From: Pseudophaeomoniella oleicola
Taxonomy: Eukaryota; Ascomycota; Eurotiomycetes; Phaeomoniellales; Phaeomoniellaceae
DNA: 64,000 nt
Direction: 5' to 3'
Assembly (NCBI GenBank): GCA_003868215.1
Contig: QWDQ01000021.1
Span: 1-64,000 of the forward strand
This document shows positions 33,601 through 45,726 of the stretch, piece by piece (the stretch's first letter is position 1; every line of letters begins with the position of its first letter). Both the position numbers and the translations under genes were made by a program. The notes beneath the pieces were generated by a model. It ran no database searches. It was not told the origin of the DNA and saw nothing but the letters and a program-made list of their open reading frames with translations.

Positions 33601-35216
33601 CTCGATTTCAGCCCGATAAGGCTCCTCCTCGTGGTTGTAGGATATTTCAGTCACCACAGCCGTGCAGGCTCGCATACAATTCGTAGGTACGAGACGCTCT
33701 TCATCCAGAAGTGCATTGATGACAGATGACTTGCCTGCCCCTGTATTCCCGACGACTCCAACGATCGTCTTTGATCGTTCGGCTTGCTTGGCAACAATCT
33801 CTATATTTCTTAGCCATTGTCCTACATCTTGGCCCTGATTATGTGAGGACAGAACGTCCTTAATCTTATTGAGTATGTCGATGCCCTTTTCAACGCCTTT
33901 TTCTAACTCATCTGGACTGCTGTTGCTGAAAAGCTCCTGGATACTGAGAGGAACTGGTGCATATTCTTCTGCGGCCTGCGGTTCCGTTTCGAGCTTGACC
34001 TTAAGCTCATGCTCTGTCTTGACAGTCTCTCCGATGATGGCGATCTCCGCATGCTCCCCCTTGATATCCGGGCTGACTTGCGAGTTTGGCGACTGTAGGG
34101 GATTTTTGTTTGAAAGTGCTGGTGTGAGCCTCACTGGTGTGTCAGGTAGTCTAATTGGATCGCTTTGGATGCTTTCCATATGCGGACGGACATAGTTCAA
34201 GCGTGTTTCGAGGCTTGCTGCACTCCAGTCTTTAAGGATCTGGTCGAAAAAGATGTCCCCTGAAGCGGTATCCCTGTGAGGATCGAAGCCACGGCGGCGC
34301 TCCATTTCCAACCGACTGTAGTAGAGGGACCAGAATCCTCTACAATTATATAGCAACTGTATGGCAGGTGTCGTTGATGGCAGTGTCTTCGCCGTCGCGG
34401 CTATTCTGAATGCTCGATCCGTCAAATGTATTCTTGTTGTATGTCCGATACCAAACCAGTCATGCGCAATCTCCGCCTTTACTTCATCGTATGGTTTCCC
34501 GGGGTTGAACCGTTGTGCGAGCTCTCTCCGTTCACAGGCAAAGCTCGTGAAAGCCATTAGTGTCCTATCTTCCATGTCAGGATGATACACCGGCGCATCA
34601 GCTGAAACTTCAGATTTTGATGGAGGCGACCTGTCTGGAGCACTGGTAGTAGCTGCATTAGTGGAGGTAGGCATCGCATGGGTGGCGAGTGATGGTCTCT
34701 GTCGGACCGCATCAAGAGAAAGAGTCGGGGTTCGTGGGACAGATGACTCGACTCTCTGGTTGGAGACATTATGTAATGGCTGACGAGGTGTCTGTATCTG
34801 ATGCACCGGTGTCAAACGTCTGGCGAGGTCTTGTTCCGTTACAGCCTCTATAGCGACAACCTTATCATGAAAAGAATCCAGATCGCCCAGACGAGTAAAA
34901 TCTGGCAACACTTTGTCTCCAAACTTGAGGAAAATGTCAGCTGCTTTCACCTTTTTGGCTGTACAGAAAGCATTCTTGATCTTTGCCGCTGTGATTTTCC
35001 GCTTTGCTTTGATCCAGAGTAAATCAGCCTGTTCCTTCACATCCGCTGGTATCTTCTCCGGTGGTAAGAGACCAATCCAATATATATGATCATCTACCGG
35101 TTGGTCCGGTGTGACGCGCTTCACAGCTGCATGAAATTCGCTGCCAGGTAGCAGGAAGATCAGATCTCTGGCAGAAACGTGGTTCGAGGAATGACTTACT
35201 CGAATTCACCCATCAT
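30688..35216 (-). CDS. Large dynamin-family GTPase, SLIP-GC (NUGGC)-like
   Basis: Exons 35216-35200 (17 nt) and 35140-30688 (59-nt intron) give 1489 aa. A short N-terminal domain (DDHIYWIGLLPPEKIPADVK) is followed by a ~300-residue linker that includes a second conserved patch (YNCRGFWSLYYSRLEMERRR). The GTPase part has a P-loop GNTGAGKSSVINALL (about residue 465), a G3 motif VDLPGVHDS (about 659) and a probable G4 SKTDD (about 732). A long coiled coil follows, interrupted by a basic then very acidic insert (KKRKVNSSPTRSRKRPK then DDEDDEEYRD), which looks like a nuclear localisation signal. The C-terminal half is helical with a Ser/Glu-rich tail. This layout fits the nuclear GTPase SLIP-GC group; fungal members are uncharacterised. 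The tiny first exon is inferred from the splice sites and phase; the body is secure. Confidence 0.88.
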
Positions 35217-35980
35217 GGGCAAGCACTAGAGAAGGGTACAGCAGCGTGCTGTTATCGAAGAGATAAACATCTATATGAGCAACCCAATTCGTCGGATTGC
35301 AGACTTCAATGCCACTTATCGAAATCACGTTCTATGACGATACGTGTTTTGATGATCGGTTGGCTCGGTAAACGAAAAAGCAACTGCTTTGCGCTGGGCA
35401 TCTCGCATCCCTCATGAGACGCGAGCCTCGAGACGCGGGGCGCATCTTCCACTTTTATGCTTCAGGGATGACGCGTGACTACCTAGGTAGCTTCCGTGTT
35501 ACTGTTAACGTGAAACGGTGGAAAATCCAGGAACCATTCCCCGTCATGGCTTAGTGCAGTTGACGTTGACTACAGTTCTTGAGTTGTTATAGTACATCTA
35601 TTGAGTGCAAGACGAGAACAATGCAATCGAGACAGTATTCATCTAGATTTTCAAATCCAGCCTATCGAAAGATGACGATTCCTGCACAATGTAGGGCTGG
35701 GAACCCTCTGCACAGTAGCTTACTGTCTGGATCCTATCTTCATTGCATTATCTTCAATAGTCATATCACAATACTTTTATGTGCGGAAAAGGAGGATTTC
35801 TGGCAGAAGTACATTATCTGCTATAGAGATGCACAGATTATAGTTCTTAAGGAACCCGTCAAAGCGAACATCATTAACAGAATTCGCCATACAGCGTGGC
35901 CATGAACCTCGCGGCGGAGATAATAAGAAAGCTCGCTAGTCGGACAGCGGGTGACATTGAACGGTCACTGTTTCTACTCC
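35217..35980. other. Gene-free stretch upstream of the GTPase gene
   Basis: About 760 bases holding the GTPase promoter and the 3' flank of the Zn2Cys6 gene. An ACCTAGGTAG motif lies at 35481-35490. The 108-codon plus-strand frame at 35579 shows no recognisable features. Confidence 0.55.
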
Positions 35981-38278
35981 TCACTGCATTGCGTTCGTAG
36001 AGTATCCCCCAAGGTGTGCACTAGCGTACACCTGCTCCGGGGAGTTATAATTCTCGATCAGACTGTCTAAGAACGACCAGTCCATGCCCATATCGAACTG
36101 TGACGCAGCAGTCATATTCTGGAGTTGAGGATCCATTTCAGAACCAGAAGAAAGAAGGTCGTAGGAAGTAAACGGCGTGCCTGCATGGTCGTAGATAACA
36201 CTGGTCGACGTAGAGTCGTGATTGGGATGGTACGGGCCACTGACATCAGGAAATTCCGTTAATGCTCCGCTTGAGGACCCTCCGAGGTCTGTCGAAGGGT
36301 CCGGCATCGCTTGCATCACGACATCGTCTTTCGGTGGAATTTGATCTTGGTTAGAGTCCGGTGAAGTGTGCTCGTCCTTCGCCCACCATATAGCCAAGGT
36401 CATCAACACTTCCCAGAATTTTCCTATGGTCCTATACTTACCTTGTTCACTTGCTGCTCCAAAATGTGCCACGAGTCGGTCAAGGCACTCTTCCACCCTC
36501 AGATCGTCACGTGTGAAGATCGATGCAAGTTCGCTGTGAGAGGCATTCACGATGGAGCTCAGCTTAATGAAGGCAGTTACTGCGTAGGTAGTAAGAACGA
36601 AAATAGGTGTAGGATAAGCGCGCAGGATTTGAGGTTCGATGGAGAGGATTGCATTGAACAATCGATGTATCGACCGCAGGCAGATAGTGAGCGAGGAGAT
36701 ATGAGCTGGAGTATTCTGGCCGACATGAGTCTCCTGTGTACTTCTCTGGTTCTCATCCACAGTGAACGGTGGTCTGAAGTCATCATCTTGCTCCTGTTCT
36801 CCGTGCATTGCGATTTCGTGAATGAAGAGCATGCTCCGCGCGTCGAAAATTTGTACGAGAGCTGCAGCAGTAGTTAGGGAGACTTGGTCTTCTTCTATGA
36901 GGTGCTATAGCACGGAGGGGTAGGGGACAGATACCTGAAGGCATATCTATAGGAGTGCTCTCTCTCCATTTCTGCATTCGCCCATCAAACCCTTTAACCT
37001 GCATACTCCAATCGCTCACAGGTATTGTTGTTAAGGGATCATCCAAGGAAAACCGATTGTGCACATCCTCGGCAATATGCTGGGCGCGGACCATATGACA
37101 TAGCCACTTATCAGACGGCAATGATTCGGAACTAGATTGGAGTATCTCCAGTGACTCGTCCATGTAAGCATTCCATCGGATGAGATGCTGTCTTCTCATG
37201 ACAGTTGCGACACTTTCCAAGTTAGTATCCTAAGGAGGATGGAAAAAGCCCTCACTTACATTGAACCCAACAAATACGCTCCAAGCCATGTCCTCCTCGT
37301 TCTTGTTGAGCTGGGCGCCATGCGTCGGATAGCTTCCTCTGAAGGGTCATGGAACAGCCGAGAATACCTCGGGCTCCTACGCTTACCAATGCCAGCGTCC
37401 ATAGCCATGTTCCCGGCCGAATGAATCAGATGCGTGAAATTTCTTTCTTCGGGCCGCTCAGAATGGGAGTAAAACAATCCTAGCAGATGCAAGGAGTCGA
37501 TGACTTCGAGGGACGGTGCCCCCGTGCAAATGACCTTATGAGCTAAGATTGATGAGGCTTCCTGTCGGAGATGACCATGCAATTCAGGCATCAGAGCACC
37601 AGATGCCACCGAGAGGATCGTAAGAAACAGGATCGGCGTCTCACGTCGAACGCTCTCGGCGCTCTGCTGGGCGGGGAAGACGACAACCGGAACCTGTGTT
37701 GACATTTCACGAGTATAGAAGTCAAAAAGCCTGTAGGCCGTCGGTGCATCCATGACTTTGAGGTCGATCAAATCGAAGACTTGCAAGTTGTTGTCTCCGT
37801 CCACAGAGCTGAGGCTCGGTAGCCTCTGCTCCATATGGTCCAAGCCGGTCTTCTGAGAAGCTTGAATTGCTCCTATGAGCTTCTCCATTTTCCTCTCTAG
37901 CTCCCCGACCCGTGCATCTGCCCTCTTCTTGCGTCTACGATTGACTGGTAAGTAGACACATGGCTGATTCATCCTCAAGCATTTACGGCATGCTCCGTTG
38001 GGGCTCCCATCATCCACGAGGCAGCTGTCAAGGACGTTAGAGATGAATCTGCTAGGGGGCAATACACGAGCTCACCGAATCTTTAGGTTTCGGCATGTCT
38101 CGCAAGCACGAAATGTCTTGAGATCGCGATGTGGCTCTCTGGAAGTAGTTGGCGGCAGTGCTGAAACCGTTTGGCCGATGTTGTCAGAGCGACCAAGAGT
38201 GCCCGCCTGCTGAAGTGCTGATGCTGGGAAAGCTGCAGCTTGCTGTATTTGAGAAGATCCTTGCACAAGATGCTCCAT
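35981..38278 (-). CDS. Zn2Cys6 transcription factor with fungal middle homology region
   Basis: Exons 38278-38076, 38024-37260, 37212-36935 and 36861-35981 (introns 51, 47, 73 nt) give 708 aa. The binuclear zinc cluster spans the first splice: C59xxC62 in RACETCRNLKIR, then C69, C80xxC83 and C90 (GACRKCLRMNQPC), the CxxCx6C spacing of the Gal4 class. A basic linker (NRRRKKRADAR) and a heptad-like stretch (VGELERKMEKLIGAIQAS) suggest dimerisation. The rest is the Fungal_trans/middle homology region, with motifs such as LLGLFYSHSERPEERNF and MAMDAGIGKRR. The C-terminus is acidic and Ser-rich, as in activation domains. Targets are unknown. It sits just downstream of hxB on the same strand, but nothing in the sequence links the two functionally. 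Confidence 0.93.
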
Positions 38279-38769
38279 GATGCTATATATGATTGGTAGG
38301 CTAGCCGACGGCGGTCGTTGTATGCTCCGTGTTCCGGATGGACGCCACTGATGGTCTATGAGAGTTCAATCGGATTTGGCGCTGAGGCGTTAACGGGACG
38401 ATGTGTTTGCAATATGATTACGGTGGAATGTAAGAGTCTGCAGACCCTTATTGATAACACATTGCACATAACACACTGCAGTAGGACTTGCAAAGTGACA
38501 ATGTGGTACTTTATGGGGGCCGTCCATCCAACTCATCCACCTCATCCAGCAAAAGACGTGGAGAAGCCTTGCCGACGCTGACTTTATTTTCTACCCAATC
38601 ACACGAACAACAGAACACCAGAAGCATCCTCCGCCCCGTCTTCTGGTGTATACATTGATGACATGGAACCTTGAAAACGTCTCTGTAGAATTGAAACTAG
38701 GGCTACCAGTTACCAGTTTTTTAGTAGATGCATGTCTGGATAGATAGTGGTATTATATTATATTGTTTT
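38279..38769. other. Intergenic region between hxB and the Zn2Cys6 gene
   Basis: About 490 bases: hxB 3' flank (AT-rich near 38700-38765) and the transcription-factor promoter. No gene seen. Confidence 0.55.
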
Positions 38770-41433
38770 CTACGCAGGTGTGACAGTATCGCCTACTTTG
38801 ATAAGTGCCTTTCGTCCTCCAGGTACGTCTGGGTCGCCTTCTGCAAGATCAACAATGGGACATAAATGTACCCCAAACCAAACTCCGCCATTCCACTTCC
38901 TAGTTTTCGCCAATGTACTGAAGGGTTCCGGTTGTCTTTCCCCCTTTTGCTGATCTATTGATACCATTTGGCACCGTTGACAGGGGCCGAGAACCTCCAT
39001 TTTCAGCTTGCTCACTCGGCTGTCCTGCGATGCTGCACATCGATCAGCTGGCATAGGCGAAGCGATTGTAAGAATTCTCCACTGGTCTTCGACGTAGGGG
39101 GTTTCATGACTGAGATGGCCATCCACGATGGTGTCTTGGGCTACCACGATGTTGCCTCGAAAAGAGTCTGCTGGAACAGCTTTGCTAACACCACGAGCAC
39201 CGCCCATGGCTTTGATGTTCTCATTGAGGCGATTGACACTCGAACGAGAGACGAGAAGAATAGGCGATTCATTTGACAACAGTATCGATCTATTCAACTC
39301 CGCAGCTGGTCCATGCTTAGGTGAAGATACTATCTGTGAGACCGAATTATTTTTGCGTACTTTCATGGGACGGGATATTGGCCTTGAAGATGACCGGGGT
39401 GGGAATCGCGCGAGCGTGCACGGAACACCTAGAGCTTCGGTAAAGAATGTGGAAATAGCCGACGCACTGTAGACTTGCACCTCGACAGTATCACCGCATA
39501 CCTTGGAAGGTAAAGACTTGGCGCAGATGTTGATGGTGTCGATGTTGGTTCCGGTCTGGTACCCTGATAAAGAAATTTCGACGCTCCTAGTCGACGTTCC
39601 TGCGATTGAGTGTGCTATCCTTAGAACGTGGTGTCTCAAATCGATTTCCGGACGGAGGAGAGCCATTTGAGGGTAACGTTTCTGACTCAATGCAGATCCA
39701 GTGCCTTGATGGATCAGGCACCATTCTCGATCCCAAGCAAGTCCCTCTGGACGAACCTCCCACGATTGATCCGACGGCACTCTGTAGCCGGCACAACTCT
39801 TGATCGGGAATACATATAAGCTCTCAATGTGGAAGTTGGATGACGATGGATGCAGTGGTGCTGTCACAGGCGCCTGTACGTTCTTGTCAACGTAGAATTC
39901 CTCAATGAATGTCAAGAAAGCGTCAACGTCTTCTATGCTTGACATAGCCCCAAAGCTGATACGAAGCACACCTGTCGGCAACCCATTCATGAGATCATGA
40001 TCGTCACCACAGCGTTGTCCCTTTGAGAAATTTTGCAGCATATCCTCCGCACTGAGACCAAGGCACGAGGCTGTACCTCCTGGGTTGCAAAGTGTACCAG
40101 TCCGAAGCTGAATGTTTTTTACAGCTGCCAATTTCTCGATCTCAGATTTCCCTACCCATTCTCCTTCACTATTCTGAACGTTCAAGGCAACAATCGGTCC
40201 GGAAGCGTTGTCTATACCATGTTCTTGACCACCCGGCGTATATATGTGGCAGACGTTCTTGCCATTGGCATGCCGTAGCTGAGACAGCCGTTCGGCTGCA
40301 GTTTGAGCTAGTATACCAGTATGCAAAGCGACCTCTTTCATTGAGCCATATAGTCGTTCGTGAATGGTCATTGCAAGACCTAAAGCCACAATGCTGTGAA
40401 ATGGAACAGTGCCGTCTTCTAGTCGATCGTGATAGGAGGCTGACTTTTTAGAATGCCAGGGATCATTCCCGGCGATGACCATTTCGACAGTACCTCCACC
40501 AAAATACCGTCTTTTCTTCAATATCTCGCCTGAGTCTTTCCTCACGATCACTGCACCTAGATCCGGGAAACCGTATATTTTGTAAAAGCTCAGAACAGTG
40601 AAATCAGGAGCAGTTGCTGGGTCCGAGAAGTCCAATGGAGATGTGGCTACAAAGGCAGCAGCGTCAAAAAGAGTGTATAGCTGCTGTGTTGCACTTCTTT
40701 TCTGGTGGATTCGTCTGCACCATTGCCGCTTTGGATCTGGACGATGTCCATTCATGTTCGATTGTCCTGGATATGCAAATAGCGATAGTTTGGCTCCTTT
40801 TGACGGCTGGCCCAAGCGGCTTACGGATTCGTCCTCTTGCCCATGAAGCCATTCTTCCACGCTCCTATCGTCGTCCAAACATCTCGAGCCTTGGTTCGCA
40901 ATCTCCCTGACACCGACCAGACTGGTGTGCACTTCTCGATGGTATATATACTCAAAACCGTTGGCGTGATAATCTTCTCCGGCATCCCTAAAAGCATCTG
41001 CGACTAGCTTGACACCTGCTGTCGCATTTGCAACAAAGACGACGTCGAATTCGGTTGGGCTAGCTTTGAGCAGCTGCAATACTCGCAGACGGGTGTCATC
41101 TATATGTTGTGTGGTTAGTTGCGAGGCCGAGGATGCAGAGTGAGGATTCCCGAAGAGGTTTTGGGTGAATGCCTGGCTGAAAGCAGAGAGGAGGGAGGCG
41201 GGAGCGGGAGTAGTCGCAGCATGATCGAGGTAGGTTGTTCCTGTGAAGTATTAGCTTTGGCCACATGCAATGCAACTCGCTGGTAGCATTGTGCAACGAT
41301 GTCCAAGGGTGACAGGGAAAGAACCCATACCGTTCAGCATGGGATATTCATTCCTCCTGATATCACCAATCCTATCTGTGTACTTGGCTCGTTTCGCCGA
41401 ATGTGACCGTTCGTCGGGCCAATACTCCCCCAT
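38770..41433 (-). CDS. hxB: Molybdenum cofactor sulfurase
   Basis: Adds the terminal sulfur to the molybdenum cofactor of xanthine dehydrogenase and aldehyde oxidase. Exons 41433-41331 and 41240-38770 (90-nt intron) give 857 aa. The N-terminal cysteine-desulfurase-like half begins RRNEYPMLNGTTYLDHAATT, has the probable PLP-lysine in DFTVLSFYKIYGFPDLGA (about residue 253) and the persulfide Cys in LRTGTLCNPGGTASCLG (about 420). The C-terminal half is a MOSC domain: beta-barrel N-part (YVFPIKSCAGYRVPSDQSWE) and the conserved LGPCQRCQMVSIDQQ with EPFSTLAKTR. Length and order match Aspergillus nidulans HxB. All expected catalytic residues seen are present. Another start upstream in frame would need a non-ATG codon. 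Confidence 0.95.
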
Positions 41434-42090
41434 GGCAGGCAATTGCTCGAATTCGAGAGCACCGAAACCAACCACAAAGACTGCTGATGGCAACACATCT
41501 GATCAATGTTCAGAAGTCGGTGGACATGTCCGAAGACTGTGTTGAAGGTGACCTTGGGTAAAGGCAGTGGTGTTTCTCACAAGATGAATTACCCCAAAGG
41601 ATAATACTGATCATGAACCTGGAAAGGGAGGACTCTTGTAGGGTGGAAATATCCCGATCATCTCTTATTCTGAATGATCCAATTCGCCTCATGCAAACGG
41701 GTGTCCTTGATGGGCCGAAAGTTTTCTATATTCTTATCGGCCGCCTCCGCCCTCACTCTTGGCAGTATAGCGGAGCTTATCGCCCCCACCATTGGATACT
41801 GAGATTAGATTTGTTGTATACAATATGACCGTTGGTCCCATCTCGCCATATAGCACGAAGCAGCAAGCATGGAGACGAGAGCATTAAATTCTCTCCTAGA
41901 GGTGTATATGTCAGGTTTTGATCCACCAACACCGCGGCTATCGGGTAAATCTCAATATGAACAAAAAGTACAACCATTGCTGCATAACCCAAACAAGTCC
42001 TCCAAACCATCAGACAAGAAAGAAATTCGTCATGGCCACCTTTAGGCTTTCTCAAATACTCTGCTCTTCAAAATCAAATTTCTTGCACAT
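41434..42090. other. Intergenic region upstream of hxB
   Basis: About 660 bases: hxB promoter and the 3' flank of the MARVEL-like gene. The 92-codon minus frame at 41777-42055 has no recognisable family features. Confidence 0.55.
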
Positions 42091-42743
42091 CTACACATAG
42101 TATCGACGACTGCTGCTGTGACGCCTTGAGCTGGTAGAGTGTCCTCGACGGCTTCCGTGTCTGCTCCTTCTTACTCTGGTCTCGCTCACGTAGACCTGTC
42201 GCTCATGTCTGTGAAGCAGAAGGGCGAGAAGGAAGGTAACAAAGAAGAGGATGGTGTTTATTATGCCCAGGGCCCAACTTGCTTTGAGCATCGAGCATGT
42301 CTTGTTGAAACTTGCGTGTAGCGGATTGCCGTTACTATATATGCCGTATGGGCCGAGAGAGATTGTGAACTGGCTGGCACTGAAGTTGGTACAGCTGGCA
42401 TTGCTGATCCCGCGAAGTAGGTAGTCGCCGGCAATGAAGGCACCAACGAAGCAAAGGTCGATGAAGCCAACGAAAGCCGCGTTCCGACGAGTCGAGGACA
42501 TGCGAAATAGTGTCGCAATTGCCCATGCGCATGCCAAGATCGACACAATGAACATGGTGAGGATATAGTCCGGTGTGAGCTGATTCTGGGAGTTGAATAT
42601 GTGGACAAACCACGACTTTGAATATTGTTAGCTACACTACTTGCCAAGAGGATTAATTTGTGACCTACCAGCATGCCGATGATGGGTATCAAAGTGATGA
42701 TTTCCACGACCCGCACAAGGCGGAACAAGAGACCTCCAAGCAT
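42091..42743 (-). CDS. MARVEL-like four-helix membrane protein
   Basis: Exons 42743-42669 and 42615-42091 (53-nt intron) give 199 aa. Four hydrophobic segments are visible: LLFRLVRVVEIITLIPIIGM, TMFIVSILACAWAIATLF, AFVGFIDLCFVGAFIAGDYL and WALGIINTILFFVTFLLALL. The second loop holds two Cys and an N-glycosylation-like NKT. The C-terminal tail is cytosolic and rich in Arg and Ser (RRSRHGSRRGHSTSSRRH). This is the layout of the fungal MARVEL-domain family, found in plasma-membrane or vesicle membranes; the precise function is not known. The first exon ends inside helix 1, and splicing restores MLSWFVHIFNSQNQL. Confidence 0.85.
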
Positions 42744-43947
42744 GATGACGGTAGACGCGGAGCAGAGATAACAAAGAGTATAGGGCCAATAAGTTTTCGA
42801 GTCGTGTTTGGTCGGCTCGAAGGGTGTGACAAGCCGTCGACCAAGGTAGCGTCCCGGCTGTGGGAGGTGAGGTGTTGTATCTCAGAAGAGGTATGATAAT
42901 AAATATGAGTTCGCTACAGTATCTGTATCTAGCAGAGAACTTGAAACGGTTTGCAACACGGCATGAAGAAGACAATGCAAAGGAAGGCAAATGCGAACGG
43001 GTAGATGGGAGACAATGGAGATGAGATCTACAAATCAGACAAAGAATGGACTATGTGCCTGGTTTTATGTGAAGTTGACTCGATGTAAAGAAAAGTTGGT
43101 TGGAAGCATTTCGAAATCGGGATGGCGGGGGAGTGTTTCAACCGACAATGAGGCAGCCCTGCCACCACACTTTCTCTTCGCTTATTGGGGCTTGTCTCGT
43201 TGATTTTCGCGCGGGGGAGGCTGGTGATAAGGGTTAAGCGGAAGGACCCAACTTTTCTAATCAACTCTTTAATTAAGTCTTCTCTAGAATAGCAGGCAAC
43301 CGATCACCAGATAGCACGTTCCGGCGTCATTGTACATCAAGACATGGTTCATACCAAGAAATCTTGGACTTGCTTCTGCGCTATATTACAAATTATTTCA
43401 ACCAACAAGGCATCTGGAGCAAGCTCGCCATCGTAGCGAGTATCTCCTGATTCACTGTACGGATTAGATGCTCCAAATGACGAGTAGCACGATAGGTTCA
43501 GGTCCATTTCACATGGAATGCACGTCGTTAGACAATGCCATTGTACATAGTAAAGATAATTGGATTGTTCCAATGGCCATACAGTGGATTCGAACTAATC
43601 ATCGTAGTCAAGGTCGTAGTTAAGGTGATGATCCGTCTCGGTGGAGCGATGTTGAAATCTCCGACTCAGTCGTCACTTCGTTCATTTTCCCGCCGAATCC
43701 CTACATGCCTCCCTACTCCAATGCCTAGGAAACAAACGTCTGTTATGGATCATCGTCGCAATTGTCATACATCTCTCTTCGCCAAAGGTGTCTATTGCTT
43801 CCTAAAATGTTCTCCCAATGAAATAATACACGCGCGAAAGACGTTCAAGGCATCCTTTCACCGCAGATGCGTGATTTTCAGAATATCGTGCCGATGGAAG
43901 AACGATCTGTTCTTCTTACCAAAGATATCTATAAGATAAGTTCTGTG
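42744..43947. other. Gene-free stretch between the MARVEL-like and MFS genes
   Basis: About 1.2 kb: promoter of the MARVEL-like gene and 3' flank of the MFS gene. Plus-strand frames here, including the 134-codon one at 43535, show no family features. Confidence 0.55.
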
Positions 43948-45726
43948 TCAGTCGATATTCATCGCGTTGTTCAACGCTCCAGGGAACTTACACATTGGTA
44001 TACTCGCACAGCAGACTACAACCTGTATGCTGGCGATAACAATGCCGATAGTTTTGATGCCGTGCGTGGTGACCCAGTCGTATGCAAAATATGTCAAGAT
44101 AAAACTGAAGATATTCTTGAATATCAGCAGGCAGGTGAAAGCTTCAATCGCGATATCTCTATGGGCATCCACAAGGTACAAGGCACTTGCTACAGCACCC
44201 ATGACCATGCCGATGATGATAAAAGCGAAGAACACGTCCGGGATTAGCCACCCATATCGTTCTGCGTCTGCAGCAGTGATGGCGAACCCGTACAACCCAG
44301 CTGCACAGAACACGAGCATCGGAAACACTAACAGAATGCGGAATTCAGGTTCATACTTTCCATCGTTGAGCCTGATCATGAATTTGTTGATCACGTCAGT
44401 CAGCAACCCGGAGAGAACAAGGCCAATCATGCTGCCAATGAAAGCGCCGGTATATAAGTACCCTGTTTGTACCTCTGTGAACCATAACGGTGGGGCCATG
44501 AACACAGCGGCGATGATGACACCGACGAGCACAGTCCAGCCGATAATGACACCTTGAATGAGGCAACCCCACAGTATTGCTGGATGGAAGAATAGGGGAA
44601 ATGGCCGTATGAGGAGCTTGAAAAAGGACTCCGGCGTCTTACGGCCGTTGAACGGGCATAGTGTCTTCGCATAGGAGATTTTCGGCTGAGGACTGCTGTA
44701 GCCTGTCGTGGGGCCCTCATAGAAAGGGCCTCGCTGGAACGACTCTGGAGGACTAGACTCCGTCGATGTCGGTTGCTTCTCAACGAGCTCTTCTTCCATC
44801 TCGATGTCAGTATTGAGGTATGCTGGACGAACGTAAGCGGTCTCAGGGCAAAAGAAGAATAGAAACGGCAGAGCTGCACCAACGAATATCGCCTCGAAGT
44901 AGAAAGTCCACGACCAGCCCATTGTGGCCGTGATCTTTCCGACGAACACAGGTGCCAGAAATGCGCCACCAAAGAGAGCAACATTGGTGAGCGCCATCCT
45001 TTTACCACGTTCCTATATGATCATTAGCGACGTAACACAGGAGCGAATTGTGGTCTGTACATGGACAAAATATAGGTCTCCCACGCAAGTATTCACCAGA
45101 GCTTCAAAAGGCGCTAAAGCCACGCCCTGGAAGACGCGTGCCCAGAGCAAACTTGTATAGTTCTTGCCACTTGCACCACCCCATGCTGAGCTCGCGACCA
45201 TGAGCACCGCGCCCAACAAGAAAAGGTGACGTTTCCCCCATACTCTTGCAGATGCAACAAACAAGAAGCCCGCAACGCCGACCCCCGCCAGATGGTAGCC
45301 GGTCAAGAGTGCTGCATCGGTAAAAGTCCTTACAAACCAAACAGCGAGTGTGACACTATTCGCGGCGAGTAGTGGACTGGCTGTCGCGCAAATGACTGCT
45401 GTGAATGACAGGATCCCAAGGATTAGATCGCGTTTCCACAATGGCCAGTTCTGCTTCGGTCAATCACCAAGTCGCACGTACAATCGCAAATAGTACCTAC
45501 CAATGGATCATTTACATCATCGCTTGGTTGCGGCACCAAGATGACAGTGCCTGACTTATCCTTCTTCAGTCCATTCTGTGACTGGCGCCGGCTCAATTCC
45601 ACATGCTCATTGTTGAGGATTGATGTGCCTGACGAAATAAGTATGGTAATACCTTATGTTCGTAGAGCGCAGGAGCATACCAGGCACATGTTCAAGGACT
45701 CGGTCTTCCAAGATGCCCAGAGGCAT
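43948..45726 (-). CDS. MFS transporter, 12-TM DHA1 type
   Basis: Exons 45726-45681, 45628-45501, 45450-45061 and 45012-43948 (introns 52, 50, 48 nt) give 542 aa. The N-terminus MPLGILEDRVLEHVPGTSIL is a known opening of one fungal MFS subfamily. VPQPSDDVNDPLNWPLWKRD precedes the first helix and ARVWGKRHLFLLG is the loop 2-3 signature. Across the third splice the sequence reads YFVHERGKRMAL. A long cytosolic loop lies between helices 6 and 7, holding ESSPPESFQRGPFYE and SYAKTLCPFNG. The group is often annotated as multidrug or Hol1-like cation/polyamine transporters; substrate and direction of transport are not readable here. It is divergent from the CFEM gene. Confidence 0.92.

Noticed and set aside
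43560-43660. tRNA-like B-box (AGTTCGAATCC on the minus strand)
   Set aside because: No matching A-box or cloverleaf could be built from the upstream bases.
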